NCBI RefSeq assembly: GCF_023343835.1
Contig: NC_064437.1
Span: forward strand, 13,419,001 to 13,483,000
Direction: 5' to 3'
Source of the DNA: Lagopus muta
Taxonomy: Eukaryota > Chordata > Aves > Galliformes > Phasianidae
Length of the DNA stretch: 64,000 nucleotides
In this document: positions 36,901 through 50,917 of the stretch, one piece after another
How positions within the stretch are numbered: the stretch's first letter is position 1
Layout of the letters: each line of letters opens with the position of its first letter
Notes under the pieces: model-generated
The model's database searches: none
Told to the model about the DNA's origin: nothing
Seen by the model: only the letters and a program-made list of their open reading frames with translations
Made by a program: the position numbers and the translations under genes

Positions 36901-38880
36901 CAAGAATGAAACCACTGTATGAATATTCTTTGATGAAATATAAAAAGATGGAACACTCGTAAGAGCTGCTTTCATCATTTACACCCAAACTGATGCTTAC
37001 TTTACTTAGCTTTTCCTTCTAAGAACTGGCCCTGTATAATTAAACAACACCAACAATCTCACTTTTCTATGAGGAAAACATAGGAGAGCGATGACAGCAT
37101 TTCATATTTACATCAGGCAGCTTGACAACAATATCACATGTCCTCGGAGAAGTTAGAGCCACGACCATCCTGGCTTGTCGAGAAGGATTCTTGCCCATTC
37201 TCTCAGAGAAACCCAGCATAAATGCAGCCCCGGGGACAAACTTGTAAAACCTTCAAAAAGGAAAGATCTGGTGAAACAGAGAGGCAAAAAGAGGCCTCAT
37301 CCAAACCAGGCAGCCTCAAATTTGTGCAGAAGTGGCATACAGGTTCTTCAGGATTGCTGGCCACATCCCCATAACCACTCCCTGCTTTACTGATCAGTGT
37401 TCAGAGAAAGAACCTGTTCCCTGGTTTTGAGTATGACCAGCAGAAGGTATTACTGTACACAGGATGGTGATATCTCCCATTCAGGTTTTGCATCCAAGGG
37501 CAATACTCAGCTCACAGAATTCAAAAATAGCTAGTACTTTATTCCCCAGAACCTCATGGGTGGATAGTGATTTTTCACATTTGACCAATGTCATAAACAA
37601 ATGCCACTAAAGGTTAAAACCTCACCATTCAACCATCGATCTGACACTCGAAGGAACCTTGGGCCACTCCAGCTTCACTTGTGCAGCAGGGTGCCCAGCA
37701 AACCGTCCAGTTACCAGCTCAGTAGAAACTCTGTAGTCCCGGCAATTCCGGCCCCATTTCAGGTAAGCCTACAATGGAGTGAAAAGTGGTCCATTGTTAA
37801 AAACATGGAACATTATTTTATTGCTATGTATGCGGTTGCACGCGACAATTTTTGAGCCTTACCACTGCCTTGTGAGCATTGAGGACCGAAGCATCTGCAC
37901 AGAGCTTCCACTTGCTTGAATCTGTGAGGTTTGTCACAAATACCTGCATCCGCGGCCTGACAGAGTCGGTATCAGCGTATAGAACAAGCTGGAGGCCTCC
38001 TGTCTTCTTATTGTTACTAATGCCATGGAGAAAAGCAGCCAACACTGGGGTTTTGATGTCACCCAGAAACTTAGGCTAAGAAGAAGGGAGACAGAGTTTG
38101 CAAAGAACAACATTACAAAGGAGCATTTTAAATGCAAGATCTAGCAAATAAAAAAACGAAACTACAAATATATAGCAGCGTATATACTGCACATATTCTC
38201 ATGCATGTGCCTTAGCATGAGTGTGCCCCTGCAAGCACAGAAGGATCTCATCACTATATTTGAGAATTTGTGCCATTTACTGAACTACACCATGCTCACC
38301 ATTAAATGACTGAACCATGAAAAGCATGTAGGGGATCTACAATGTGTGTCTCACTTTTGACTGATATTCAAAACTTGACAATTTAGTGTTTCTCTGTTCC
38401 CATTGCCCTAGCTGCACAATTGCTGCAAATGCACAGCCACTCTGCCACTCTTCCAAGCTGTCAAAAGTCCCTAGAAATGATGCAACTAACCCAGGAAGCA
38501 GCTCGGGATGTGTCACGGCTGGATCTGGTAGAGGAGTCTCTGCTGGTAACTCTGTCACCTGGGAGTTTTCTTTTGGGGAACTGCAGGAAGAAAACACATC
38601 ATGACCATGAAGGTAATTTAAAATCACACTTGAAGAAACTGCACTAGGCAGTGCTGCAGAATATCCTTTGCTATGGAGCTTATTACTGAGATGAGTCTCA
38701 GAAGAATTACCACGGCTGATTTGGTGTTATCAGTACTGCAGTTTCCCTCAGCAAAGACAACAAGTGGACTTCAAGGTTTTAATTTAGCTCGTAACAGATT
38801 CCAAACTCAACTAAGAATGAAAAACTCACCTCTTGTCTGTGTGCTGATCTAAAGCGATACTGATAAATCTCATGACGCCC
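30936..38880 (-). other. VTG2: VTG2 exons 24-35: lipovitellin-2 and VWD-type C-terminus
   Basis: Exons in order: 38830-38880, 38491-38580, 37863-38075, 37626-37768, 37112-37250, 36428-36563, 35783-35969, 35364-35455, 34200-34297, 33272-33431, 31763-31924, 30936-31054. They encode lipovitellin-2 followed by the cysteine-rich C-terminal glycoprotein (called YGP40 in chicken) with a von Willebrand D-type domain: cysteines in exons 30, 33, 34 and 35, including CGICG. The longest intron, 33 (31925-33271), holds no recognised gene. Intron 32 carries a short CR1 fragment. Confidence 0.92.
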
Positions 38881-41800
38881 CTTTGAAAATAATAACAAGG
38901 AGATGAAAAGCCTTGGAAGAAAAGAAATGCTGCAATTGTATTCAATTCTGAGCACTGGGAACTAAGTCAGAATTTTAGTAACTATCACTCATGCATAGTT
39001 CTGTACGCTTAGTTATAAGCACATAATGCAGTAGTCAAAATGGTTGAAATAGTTTATATAAAGCATTAATGTTCCTACTGTAAAATAAAGATATAAACAA
39101 GCAATTTGTATAGACAGAAAGCAATACATTGGTGAAACATGCTTCCCTGCCTACAACAATAGTTTCAGCAAACTTGTAGAAACTTTTGAGATGCTCTCAG
39201 GGACAGCTGAGCTGTAGCTTATTGACACTGCAGCTGTGTTTGCAGAATAGATGTTAAAACTTTATGTTGCTAATATTTACTGTGTCAATTAATAACTTGA
39301 TACAAAGCCAGCTGCCGTGAGGAATTCAATTCACAAATACTATCAGCATCTTTCAATTTACTAAGAAATATTAGTTACCCATATTTTGGAATGCATGCTG
39401 CTGCTGCTGCTGCTACTGCTGTGATCTTCCAGATGTCCTGAGTGATGCTCATGGCTGTGGTGACTCACTGACCTGCTGCTGCTGCTGCTGTCACTTAGAT
39501 GCCCTGATTGATGGCTGTGGCGACTCCTTGTCTTGCTGCTGCTGCTACTGCTCCTACTGCTCCTACTACTGCTACCGCTGCTGCTGCTGCTGCTCTTGCT
39601 GCTGCTACTGCTACTGCTGCTCTTGCTGCTACTGCTGTCACTGCTCTTGCTGCTGCTACTGCTGCTGCTACTGCTGCTGCTGCTACTGCTGTCACTGCTC
39701 TTGCTGCTGCTGCTGCTGCTTGCATCTTTGTTTCTAGCTTGCTTTACTTGATCATTCTCCTCTTCATCCATAGGCTTTTTACGATTAGGGGAGGAGGCAG
39801 AAGATGAGGAAGAAGAGGTGGCAGTTGAGGAGGCAGAAGATGAGCTGGAGGAAGTTTTTGCATTGGGCTCTGTCCCAAGCTCTGCTAGCATAGCGTTTCC
39901 TTTCTTAGATGGCCGACTTTTCGGGTGCCGTGTTTTGTTTGCAACCTGCAAAATAATTCATAGGAAATTATAAGAGGGGAGAAACATCTGTTTCTGTATT
40001 TACAATGTGAAAAATCTGTGCGTGTCAGACAAGCTGCTCACCACAGCCTTTCCTGCCCCACCATGGAAGCTCACTCTTCCTCTCCAAAATCTGCCCCAGC
40101 AAGGAGGACCAGCCCCAGCTGGATGCACCTCTCAGGTCAGTCTGTCCAGATGTGACATGGGCTGACAGCACTGGCACCTTTCGAAGCAACCCCATCCTGG
40201 ATTTCCCATGCCAGTTTTCCACCCTAGCCTTCAAATCCTTTATGGCTTTATTCACTGGAAAATATCCTCCGCTTGCAGGCTCCAAGTCTCTTACCTTGAA
40301 CACATTTTCAATGCCTAGAATCCTCTTCAGTTTAGCTTGAATGTCCTCATATGGAGATGATTCATCCTCTTCCTCAGACTCTGAGTTTACCTCATTAATT
40401 ATTTTGGAAGCTGCTCTAGATCCTGCCTGAATCTCCAGCTGAATTTTGTCAATATCAGCATCTGTAGGAACTGCACACAAATTGCACAGATTAAAAAGTT
40501 ATACCACTTCAAGGGGCACTAACACACCTAATAAGAAAAGGCTTGTGCTCAGTATTGTACCTGGCATCAAAACTATTTTAGCTTCATGTTCTCCAATTAA
40601 TCTGTGCAAATATGTATTCTTTATGAAACTGGCATCTCTCGACCTTCTGGAAAAGCAGAGCTGGCAGCCAAGACGATGCATTTTGAGGCAAACATCTCGT
40701 TTATGCGTTCTTTTTCCTGTGCTATGGTGAAGATCTTCTTGAGAACCATGGGACTGTTTCCTTGGCATGCTGTCAGGCTCTTGCTGTAGTGGAGATGAGC
40801 ATGTGAATGCCACTGGGAGCATATAGTAGGCAAGAGTAAAACTGCAGGTATAGGTAGCACATGAGGGGTAAGTGTAATTGTGCAAGCAAAAAGGAATAGG
40901 TTACCATTGTTAAATGTTCCCCGGAAGCCCTCTGTGATGTTTGGAAAGGTTCTTCCATAATTTTTAATGGAGCATCTCCCGGAAGAATTGAGGTCCTCTT
41001 TTCAGCACCTAGTTCTCCTATGTTCCTTGATACAGCAAAAGCTTTATGTCTGTGAAAATATACATAGAAAGTGGTAAACCCATGTATTTGGATTAAACAA
41101 ATTATTGTCCTGCCTCTGTCAAGTGTTATGACAGAAGTATGTTCCTTGAACATGGGAACTCTATATGCAACTGTTAGCATAAATATTGTTTAAAACAATT
41201 AAGATGTCACGAGGAACATCACAGTCAGTTTTCAAAGCATGGGTAAATTTAAATAAATTTCCAAAATGAGACATAAAAAATAAAAAATAAATGGAATAAA
41301 AATATTTTAAAAATAAGAATTAGTAAAATAACAAGTAAATTAAAATAAAAATTAAGCTCCTAAATATTTGAGGCATCTTCTGACTTTCAACTCCCTTATT
41401 TTTTTTTTGCCCTTTATTCTAAATGTTATTTACACGTTGCTTGTCTAGAAATCTCCATAAAATGTCAGTGAGTCATGAACTTCATAAGATTTCCACAACA
41501 CAAATTATCCTGAAGTAATGCCATCATACCTTCCAACCACTATCTCAGTTTCCTCACGGCATGGGTTTGTTTCAATCTTAATATTTTTCAATTTCACATC
41601 TATCTTGGCATCAAACTTCATTGGCATTCTTGTCTGGACCTCGCCTTGAATTTCAACAGCATGTTGAAAGTATTCTGTGTTGACACCCATCGTTGCAACT
41701 GTATGCATGTATAAACTGAAATAGAGTGAAATAGAGTGATGTGGTTGTATGTAAGAAAGGTGTTCGTTTTTACGTTGAGTTCTCTGTCATATTAAAAAAA

Positions 41801-44800
41801 AAAAAAAAGAAACAAAAAACTTCCATCTATAATTAAGGCATAACAAATCTGCCATACCTGGGGTTTAAGTCAGACCGAATCTGCATGGTGGATTCAAGCA
41901 ACTGAGAAAGTCTAAAGTCTCCAGTTAAAGGTGGAGTCATCTTTCCATCAACTGCAAAAGACAGAACAGCATTTTAAAATGTAAGTGTCAGCAAGATGCA
42001 GTTTTCAGGAAGAGGTAATATTTTCTCTTCATACAGTGAAAGGTATTTGAGATAAAAGGTCTTTTTTTTCAACTCTGAAAAAGAAAAAAAAATATACAGA
42101 AAACTTGCTCTGTGTTCAGGTGCTTCGGCCTCCAACCGTTTCTGTGCTGCTGCCGGCCTTTGCACTGAGGACCCAGAACTGGGCACAAAACTTCTGACGC
42201 AGCCTCAAACGTGCTAAGGAGAAAAAGCCTTTCGGAGCTCGCCCTGCTTCAACTTTGGCAGCCAAGGATGCAGTTGGCGTCCACTACCACAAGGGCACGC
42301 TGCCGATTCACCGTCAGCTTGTCCTCCCCGGCCCTTTTCTGCAAAGCTGCCGCCGCCTGGGCAATAGCCAGCCTGCGCACGCACGGGGTTACGTTGTCCC
42401 TCAGCCACGATTCAGCACCGTCCTGCCAGGCCATCCCTCCAACCTGTCGCTTTCCCTGGAGCGGCAGCCTGACCCCCCAGCACAGTGACAACTCTCACCG
42501 CTTTCATGTGTGTCCAGCTTCTTTTTCAATACCTTCACTACCTCTCCTCCTGTGTTTTAAGACGCTACAAAGATCACGTCTTTTTGTTAGGTTGGTTGTT
42601 TTCCTACATCTTTACCCAGCCTCTCTTAGCCTGTCCCTCCCACCTGCTAGCGCAGCAGCCCTCGTGCTTCCCAACCCACCGCTGACTGCAGCTCGTGCCA
42701 GGGCAGTGGTGTAGGACCCGTACTCCAGCGGCAGTCCGAGGCAGCTGGGAACCACGTATCGCAGCTCTCCCATCCACACTGGCTGCGTCCACTGCCCTGC
42801 AATGCCGTTGCGGATCTGGCTGGTGATTCTCTTCATTGCCGTGTTTCGATCAGCAGGTTCCACTACAGTCTGCCAGAGGACAGAGGTCCAAGGGGTGAGG
42901 GAATGAAAGGACAGTGGTGTCAAGCCTTGCAAAGAGAAGTAGGGGGCCCTGATACCTTCATGGCCTGTTGCAAGACTTCCTTGTTGATGTTGACGAAGGC
43001 CACTTCTTGTCCAAGTATTTTCAAGTAGGCTGATATCAAGGGCGTTTCTGTTGGCAGCTCTTTCCATCCCAGCAGCTAGGGAACAGATTAGGAAACAAGT
43101 GAAGTTCCTTAATGCAATGCTTTACAAATGGCAGTTTAGCAAGGCAATAACTATTACTGACCAACCCAGCCTTCTTTTGCCCCTCATATTTCCTTGGTAT
43201 TCTGTTAACAGTGTAGTGTTGCGAGTTTAGACGTCCTCCCTATCACTGTGATGTTCCCTATCCACTGTTCACTTATTTAGAGTGAAAGAACTTTAATACA
43301 GAGGAGCAAGGCCATTTGTACTGTTAAACTCAGTTTGAAAGCACTGCACCAAATCATAGTTTCTCTCGGAGATGAGGAGAACTTCTTATAAACTACGCTA
43401 GGAAAATGGAGGAAGGAGAAAACCTGCCAGGCATGGGAGATGTTTGTACTGTGACATCTACTTTCCCCTCATCTCACTGCTCCTTCTGCAGTCATATCTG
43501 AGGTGGGAAGGAAGTGGGGCTGCAGCAAGACTTGCAGAAGATATCACAGACATTACAGGAGGAATATCTCCTGCAGTCTCACTGCATATCCCTCTTCTGC
43601 AGACATACTCAAACTGACTGCTGGTGGGTAATATACCCTCTGAGATGAGCTTATCTTTCACGATAAGCATCACTAAATATCCCCTCATGTAACACATGCA
43701 TTATACTACTAAAAACACCTACAGCTTTTCCAAGCTCCTTTATCTTCTTGTATGTGGGATATTCAGCAAACGGGATGTTTCTTTTCATTATGACATCTGT
43801 GAGGCCTTCCGCTCGGATGCCAACCTACAAAAACAGTGTGAGAAGGAATAGTCTGAAACATACTTAGAGAGTGGAAACTTAGGAGACAAATTTTGATATG
43901 AAAATTGTTCTATTTGCTTTATTACTAATTTAAATAAATATTTACCTCTATCAGATCAGCCACTGAACCTGCAGAATTTGCCATCAATTTGGAAATTATT
44001 GCTGATGGGAACATAGTTCCTGGACTGTTCATAACAAAGATTTCTCCAGCAGCACCAACTCTATAGTTATCTGGGGTGGAAGCAAACAAAAGACCATTTT
44101 TCTAACCATTTCACTCATCATTCAAGACTGTGTTTTCTGCAGCTTTTTCAGTTACTGACTCTAAGATACATCACTGCATAACTTTTAATTGTTCAGGCTC
44201 AAATTAATAAATACTTATTCCTGTTCTTTTAAATATTTAACTGCCACACTTAGTTCAATTTCTTATCCAAATGCAGAATCTTTTATAGAATGACAGGAGG
44301 CTGGAGCAGCAGGGAAATTAAACCAGAAAACAAGAACAAGAACAATAGAACAAGAGAGACCATTGAACTGACCTTAAGTATGCTAAGTATGTATTTCTGT
44401 AGCAAAAGGAGAAAGCTTCTACCATAGTTGTAAGAAGAAATAGATTAATTTTTCAATAAGAAATAAACTAAACATTTCGGAAACCAATCTTAGCAAGCAT
44501 CTTACAGAATCTCTTTTTGCAGAGAGCAGCAGTTCTAAGGGGAAAAACTTTTCTAGACACAAACCACACAGGCACTGACAATTTGCATTCCTCCAGAGGA
44601 CTTGGGAACCCTTACGAAGGGATTTCTGAAGTCACTGAAATGCTTTACTCACCAAAGTAACTGCCTGCTCGAATGACCTTGCTGTACCGATAGCTCAGCC
44701 TGTCCAGTTTGGGAGCTAGCAGCTTAAGGGCAATGTTGCAAGCTGAAGATCTAAACAAAGAAAGGTAATATATCCAGAAAGAAGCTACACTCTATCAGAA

Positions 44801-47800
44801 TAAGACAATGAATTCAGTTTGACGGCATATGCAGAAAACAGCGCACTTTATCCTTGTCTCTACTTACATGTTGTACATAAATGGCAATCTGCTCTTTGAC
44901 AAAGACTTCATGTGGGAATATACAAAACTGGCCACTTGCAAATTGCTTTCCTTCATTGCCACGTTAGCTATCGTCGTGATCAAAGCAAGGGCAGGCCTTG
45001 TCTCAAAGATAACAGCACAAGCCATCATTCGCACCTCAGGGGGAAGCGACTGGTCTGCAAGGATCTGAATGAGATAGCCCTGCACCTGAAGAGAGGAAAC
45101 ACATTGTTGGGAATTACCAAAGACTGTCTGACTGGAGTCTGTATCATATAACACCTCTAGCTATCTATACCATCTGAAAGGCCAAAGCCTTTCCTACACT
45201 GGCCATGCAAGTTAATGGAAGGTCAATGGTGACTCACTCAACTTCAGAGAAAGGTCTGACAGAAACAGCACTATGGCAGTGTTTTGCCTGAGAAGTCAAC
45301 AGAAGGTCTCTCTCTCTCCTCCTGATTCTTGAGGAAGATAAAATTACCCACTTCTAGGTGGCTAAATTTCTACCATACATAACAAACATCAGACTTAATT
45401 AGTTATATCGGTTGACTTCAGAAACAGTGTTTATATCCTGGAAATTTCCTACAACACAATATTTATTATGTATGAAATGTACGCTTGTATTCTGTTGTTC
45501 TTAAAAATAAGCAAACATAATGAAACCATAGATTTGATGCTATTGAATTAATTACCCTCAGAGTATACATTTTCTTTCTTCAGCTCCTTAAGTAAAGAAA
45601 TTCCTGATAGATGCTACTTACTGTTTTGGGATCCTTCCAAGCTATCTTTCTCAAGGCCATGATGGCATCTATCTGAATGTGGATTGGGATATCAGAAGCA
45701 CTGGATGAAGATATTGGAAGGAACTTCAGGATACGCTTTAAGCTGGCTGGTTCTCCCATGTTGCCAATGCACTTCAGAGCTAATTTCATTTTGTCTTCAC
45801 GGCCCCTGCTGATTGCTTCATCTGCAAGGTCATGGATGGGCTATGGACAACAAAGCACAGTTCAACCTTTTCCACCTAATGTATATATATACATTGTCCA
45901 TAGCATTCCCCATACCCAGTAAAAAGCCTATCACAATAAAGTAAATGGTTCTAATAAAAGCACCCAGTGATGACTGTAGGGGAAAAAAAAAGAAAAAAAA
46001 AAAAAGATGTGAAAGCTGCGTTTTCAGTGATGAAATTATTGTCTAATTTAGTAAAATGATTTATTGCCTTTGTTCTGACGGAGGCCAATGAAATGTGTAT
46101 TTGTCTAATTGATTGATAGTTAATAAAAAAATGTCCAGTTGACATTTTCATACCAGCTCCAAAAAGAGTTAAACCAAAGTAGTGTACATTAACAAGCTAT
46201 TGGGAACAACCCACCTGAAGAGCTTCTTTAGGACATGCTGAGGTCTGAGAACAGTATCTGTTGACTACAGAACTATATCCCAAGCAGGCCACTTGCTGAA
46301 GCATAGGATTTTTCTGAATTCGAGAGCTGGTCATTAAATCCTGTGGGGAGAAAAAAAGAAAAGGAAAATAAATAAATAAAATTAAAATGAGCATTTAAGA
46401 CAATGCTTGGCATAGGTTTCAGAGAAGGAAAATCATCACAGCTTATCTAGGGGGAGTAATTTCAGAATGATTGTTATTTGCATCAAAACAAATTAAGTCA
46501 GCTTATAGACATTTCATTAGCAAGCTTCACTTAGGACCTTAGTTCCGCACTGCTTTCAACATAAATAAACACAAATATTAGTTTATGGACTAACGGTGAA
46601 CATCAATCAATAAATAGAACATCTTTAGAACAGAGTGTGTCTCAGTTACATTAACAAAGCACTGTCAGTTAATATATTTTGCTTCCTGCTTATGAAGAGG
46701 AATAATGACTAGAGATGGGAAAAAATCCTGTTCAGTATAAATGATTGTGCTATTCTATTCACCATACAAACAAAGAAAGATTTGCCTGTAGAAGGCAAGA
46801 CACATTAGCCCAGCATACTAAAATGATACTATTTCTCTATGTTAAGAGAGAAGGGCTCTTCTATCACTATAGCAAAATGAAGATGCATTATCTTCTCAAA
46901 AATGTCAAAATAAAAGAAAAAGTCATGCATTAGCATTTGTGCAAAATTGGTATACGTGATGGGAGAACCCACGCTAGTGAACTTTACAATCAAAAGTTGC
47001 CATCAATTAACATTCTTTTTGTTATCAAATTGGAAAGATTCATGTGGATTTACTCACTGCTGCTAGTGGAAGTGTGTGTTCATCAGCTTTCATCAAATGG
47101 AGAGTCAAAGAAACAGTTAGAAGGGTCTGAATGTAGTTGAGGTCATCATTGCGAATTCTGGTCTTCAGGAATTTTAATGCTTCGGTGGTGCCACTCACAG
47201 AAACTGCACTCAGGAGCCATCGCCTGCAAGCATATTAGAAAAAGAAGTCTAGCTCTCAGGTCTCCAGAAATGAAAAATTTCTTAGCAGGTCACACAATGA
47301 GATACCTGTAACGAGGTTTATCTGAAACTTGTCTCCAGACAGACTCAAGAGTGTCAACACTTGCTATCCGGCAAAGCTGGACCAGCTCTAAGAATCTGTA
47401 TGCAACATCGTCATGGAAATCTTGTTGGTTATTCAGGACTATGTGCTGCAGTGTTTCTACTATCTGTACAACACAAGAGAGAGAAGGGATGTGTAATTAA
47501 ACCCCTCGATATTTCTGATCATATTTGGTTGCTCTTAATTTCCAGTTAGGAGAGTGATTTAAAAACCTAAAAATTCCATACCCGTTGCTCAGGGTTTTTT
47601 GTCTTGATCAGCTGAAGTGGCATCTGTGGCAGTACAGCTGGGAAGTGGTAGCGAAGGCTGCCATAGCTCTGCATGGGGATGTCTGGGGCACTGCCCCGCT
47701 CACTTCTCACCTCCAGCAAGGTGAGCTGCTGTCTGTCAAGGGACAGAGAGGAATAAAAAGGTGTCGTAAAGCATGTGTACTTACAGCTTTACCCAACTGC

Positions 47801-50800
47801 TGCTGGGCTTATGTCTCTTCTCATTTCAACCGGGGGTGAAAGGGACAACAGAACTTGCAATTATTCTCACTTAGAGAAGCAGCCTTGCATCCCACCTACC
47901 TTGCTTCCATGACAGCCACCCCAGTGGGCTCACTGAATGGGGAGATCTGATACACCTGCTGAGATGCAACCTCTGTGATCAGCGTGCCGCTGTCTGACTG
48001 CTTCAGCTTGTAGGAGAAAGCAGCAGTCCCTTTGGTGAGCCTTTCCTTCTAGAGAAGCACAGAGAGACCACAGAGTGAATGGAGCAGATGGCTCATGTTA
48101 CTCATCTTTTCCATCTGCTTGGTGTGAGGAAGGTCTTCCCATGTCTCACATACCATCATGTCCACGGGGCAGGGATAGATGTAAGCCATCCCAACACTTT
48201 TTTGCACCTTTTCCTGGCAATTATTTGAGTCCACAGTTTTGGTAACAGATACTCGGCTATTCTTTCTGTCTTCCTGGATGACGTACCTTGTGTGGCAAAC
48301 ACCTCCAATTCCAGCCTGAAAGGATCAGGAGAAGGAAAGAGACCTGAGAATTGTATCAGGATTTCCCCAAAGAAGAGCAATCTTTGAAGAATCAGTAGGA
48401 GGGTAAGGATACACTGAGCCATGTTTTGGCTGAAGACAAATTGGATAAGGATTCACTGAACTATGTTTTGAAAGCTGTTACCCATTGCTCACAATTAATC
48501 CTACTCAACTAACAAACGACACAAACACATGAAATAGACATATTTTAAGTTCAGTCAAGGAACTCAGAAAAAGTAATCAACTAATTAATACAAAAAATGA
48601 ACAAATAAAATTGATCACGTTGCTGCAGCAGAAAAGCTATATAACAAACATGTTCATAGCTAATGGCTCCTTTTTGATGAAGGCATTGCATTTTAAACAA
48701 AGCAATTTAAGAAATGTCTTTAAAGAATTCCAGTAAAAGTAATTCCTTCAACACGTTCACATGTATCTTCTATGTGAACGAAAAACAACAGTTTTTCAAT
48801 ATGTATGCTTGAAAGGAGATTCAAATAAAGAGAAACATGAATGAAGAGCACCTAGAACGCATTCTTCCAGCAAAGTTGTTTTAGAAATGAAATGGGAAAC
48901 ACAAACCTCTTGTAATTCATAGACGTTCTGTGATTTTTTAATGGTTATCTGCAACATGTTCAGTATTCCTCTCACTATGTTAACACACAGATCTGGGCAG
49001 TCTTCTGGGGCATAAATGCTTCCAACCCGTCCACTGCTGTATTCAAATTTGAAGGGCCGGGTGAAACATGATGAGACCGCTTGGGTGATTTTGGAAGATC
49101 GAGTGAAGGGATCCCTGGGCCAGACCCCATTGTATTCCTCCACTTGTGGAGAACGGACCTGAGAGGAAATTAAAAATAGATATTGATGTGAATAAAATTA
49201 CTTTGGTACTAAAAGTGTGAACAGATTGGAAGAAATTGACCTAATCACTAGTTGTCTACTCCTTCCTTCCAAATTTAGGCTTAGATATCCACGTAGGAGT
49301 TGATTCTTTGATTCTTCTATCTGTTGCTTACTTTGTAAAATCGGTATGAGTCATGGGGCTCAATATTGCTCTTTTGTGGTAGAGAAGCAGTTAACACGTC
49401 CTTGTTAACTCTTGGAAAGATTGTGAGCAGTTTAGTCACATTAACTACATGGGGGAAAATATCATTCAGAAGGTAATATAATAGCATTTCAAATAAATCA
49501 AATGAAATTCCCTCCATTTTACTTCAGCCTTAAACTACAATAGGTGTGCCACGATCTGCTTTAGACTAAATTTAACATTTAAAAAGTTGAATTATTCTAA
49601 CTCCACCCAAAATATTCTTAGAATGTTTCATTTTAGTTCTTCCCCTCTCAAAATGTTTATTGTTTTGACTAAACAAGCTACCATATTTGATCCATTGTTG
49701 TGAATTGATTAAACCAACACTTCTTCATTCGTTTGCTTGTTTCCTTCTATGTACAGAAACACGGGGGAAATCAGAAGCAATTTTACTGACTCTGTTGAAG
49801 TTACTGCAAGTTGAGGTGTGTCTCACAGAGCACAGTTTGGGGCACTTAACACAATTTCAAGATGAAGACAACAGTGAGAAGTACAATCCCTAACTCATAA
49901 TTTTAGTACCTTACCATCATTTACAACAGAAGTTCTACAGCTCTTCTAAAACCCCTGAGAGATGTCCTTTTTGATGCCTTCCACATTTTTTCCCAAGTGT
50001 GTAAACACAATCTATGCTCATTAATTACCTGCATGACCTTACATCTGTGTAGCTGCATTTTACATACCCAAGTCCTTTCTACCCACAGGACTTGGAAAAA
50101 TTTGTTGAAAATTGAATAAAATCTTAAAATCAGAGGAAGCTTAAGTGCCTTAAGTTAGAAATAAACATTTTGTAATAGAATCCCTGGTACTGATACCTTT
50201 ACTTTGCATATGAGAAGCCCCTGCTACAAATAATTTTCACAACAAGCACATGTAAGCAATTGGATGGTAAATCACTCCTCAATTTTGAAACTTCAGTTTG
50301 CAAACCTTCCTGAAACCTACAGTGCTAAGTTACCAATTCTGTTCCCATAGGCCTTCTCAGAACACAGGTGAGCGAAACACAAGTAAATGAATATGACTTA
50401 GATTCAGTACTCGTTGGTATGTTTGGAACAGGATGTGGTCAGTACCTTGAGGAGGTAAGCATTCTCTGATAGCCCGCTGATCTCTAGCTTGCTGCTCAAG
50501 CGCACACCAGCTTTGCCCAAACTTCTTTCTTGAAGCCCATTCAACATAAAACCTTCATAGCTGTACAGGTAACTCTTCCTGCTACTGAATCCTGGGTCTG
50601 TGGGGAATAACAGCCATTTATACAAAAGCTGTAAGCACATTCTAATGAATAGACATATAACAAAGTCACCAAATTGATAGGTAAAAATGTACTTACCAAT
50701 GTCTAACTTCTGGCTGCCTACAAAAAGAGATAGAAAAACCACATGAGTTATATCTGGTCTAAACCCAGTTGTTGTCAGTGAACTCAAGGAAATACCAGGG

Positions 50801-50872
50801 AAGAAGAATGAAGAAGGGATGCATAAGCTTACCCACAAGGGTGAGCACTAGTGCTAGTATGATCCCCCTCAT
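30936..50872 (-). CDS. VTG2: Vitellogenin-2 (major vitellogenin), complete, 35 exons
   Basis: Major egg-yolk precursor: secreted by liver under oestrogen, taken up by oocytes and cleaved into lipovitellin-1, phosvitin, lipovitellin-2 and a C-terminal glycoprotein (family knowledge). Thirty-five exons, the number known for the chicken gene, join in a single open frame into about 1,809 residues; chicken VTG2 has about 1,850. Exon 1 encodes [14 protein letters not shown]. Family sequence runs throughout, for example [15 protein letters not shown] in exon 4, [15 protein letters not shown] in exon 10 and [17 protein letters not shown] in exon 33. The shorter length comes mainly from a 189-codon phosvitin exon. 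The stop is TGA at 30936-30938. The start is the ATG opening the signal peptide, with a TATA-like box 40 nt upstream and EREs further upstream. It lies between SSX2IP (upstream) and the VTG3-type paralogue (downstream), all on one strand. Confidence 0.97.
33537..33600 (-). mobile_element. Short CR1 3' fragment in VTG2 intron 32
   Basis: The plus strand reads CATAGAGCAGCTTGGGTTGG then AAGGGACCTCAAAGATCATC, the reverse complement of the highly conserved CR1 3' terminus. Only about 60 bp remain. Confidence 0.85.
39379..39945 (-). other. VTG2: VTG2 exon 23: phosvitin domain
   Basis: This exon has 567 nt, 189 codons (residues 1092-1280), of which about 93 are serine. The serine blocks are heavily phosphorylated in the mature protein and bind iron and calcium (family knowledge). 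The first serine clusters, about 39779-39865, use TCN codons. The later runs, about 39390-39735, use AGC/AGT almost exclusively, seen on the plus strand as GCT/ACT trinucleotide repeats. His-rich interruptions ([13 protein letters not shown]) precede a final octaserine. The exon is phase 0 at both ends, so its length can change by codons without disturbing the flanks. From memory the chicken exon is about 120 nt longer. Confidence 0.95.
40295..50872 (-). other. VTG2: VTG2 exons 1-22: signal peptide and lipovitellin-1 block
   Basis: Exons in order: 50833-50872, 50697-50717, 50446-50597, 48907-49158, 48154-48315, 47900-48048, 47582-47732, 47306-47463, 47058-47223, 46215-46340, 45622-45840, 44868-45085, 44653-44750, 43946-44070, 43723-43824, 42956-43075, 42680-42869, 41858-41951, 41530-41715, 40905-41049, 40561-40783, 40295-40470. 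This lipid-carrying module covers residues 1-1091. Exon 21 contains basic stretches such as GKRTHKRD just before a cysteine-rich segment. Exon 22 ends with acidic [16 protein letters not shown], a likely phosphorylated approach to phosvitin. Confidence 0.93.
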
Positions 50873-50910
50873 AGCGAAGGTGAATAGGGCTCTGCCAGGC
50901 ACGGCGAGAC

Positions 50911-50917
50911 TTTTATG
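50911..50917 (-). promoter_or_regulatory. TATA-like box of VTG2
   Basis: CATAAAA on the minus strand, 39-45 nt upstream of the ATG at 50872. A start about 31 nt downstream (near 50886) gives a 5' UTR of about 14 nt. Spacing matches the VTG3 promoter. Confidence 0.75.

Noticed and set aside
39508-39807. Plus-strand frames encoding long poly-Ala, poly-Leu and poly-Cys stretches
   Set aside because: They are the antisense readings of the AGC/AGT serine repeats of the phosvitin exon and have no independent support.
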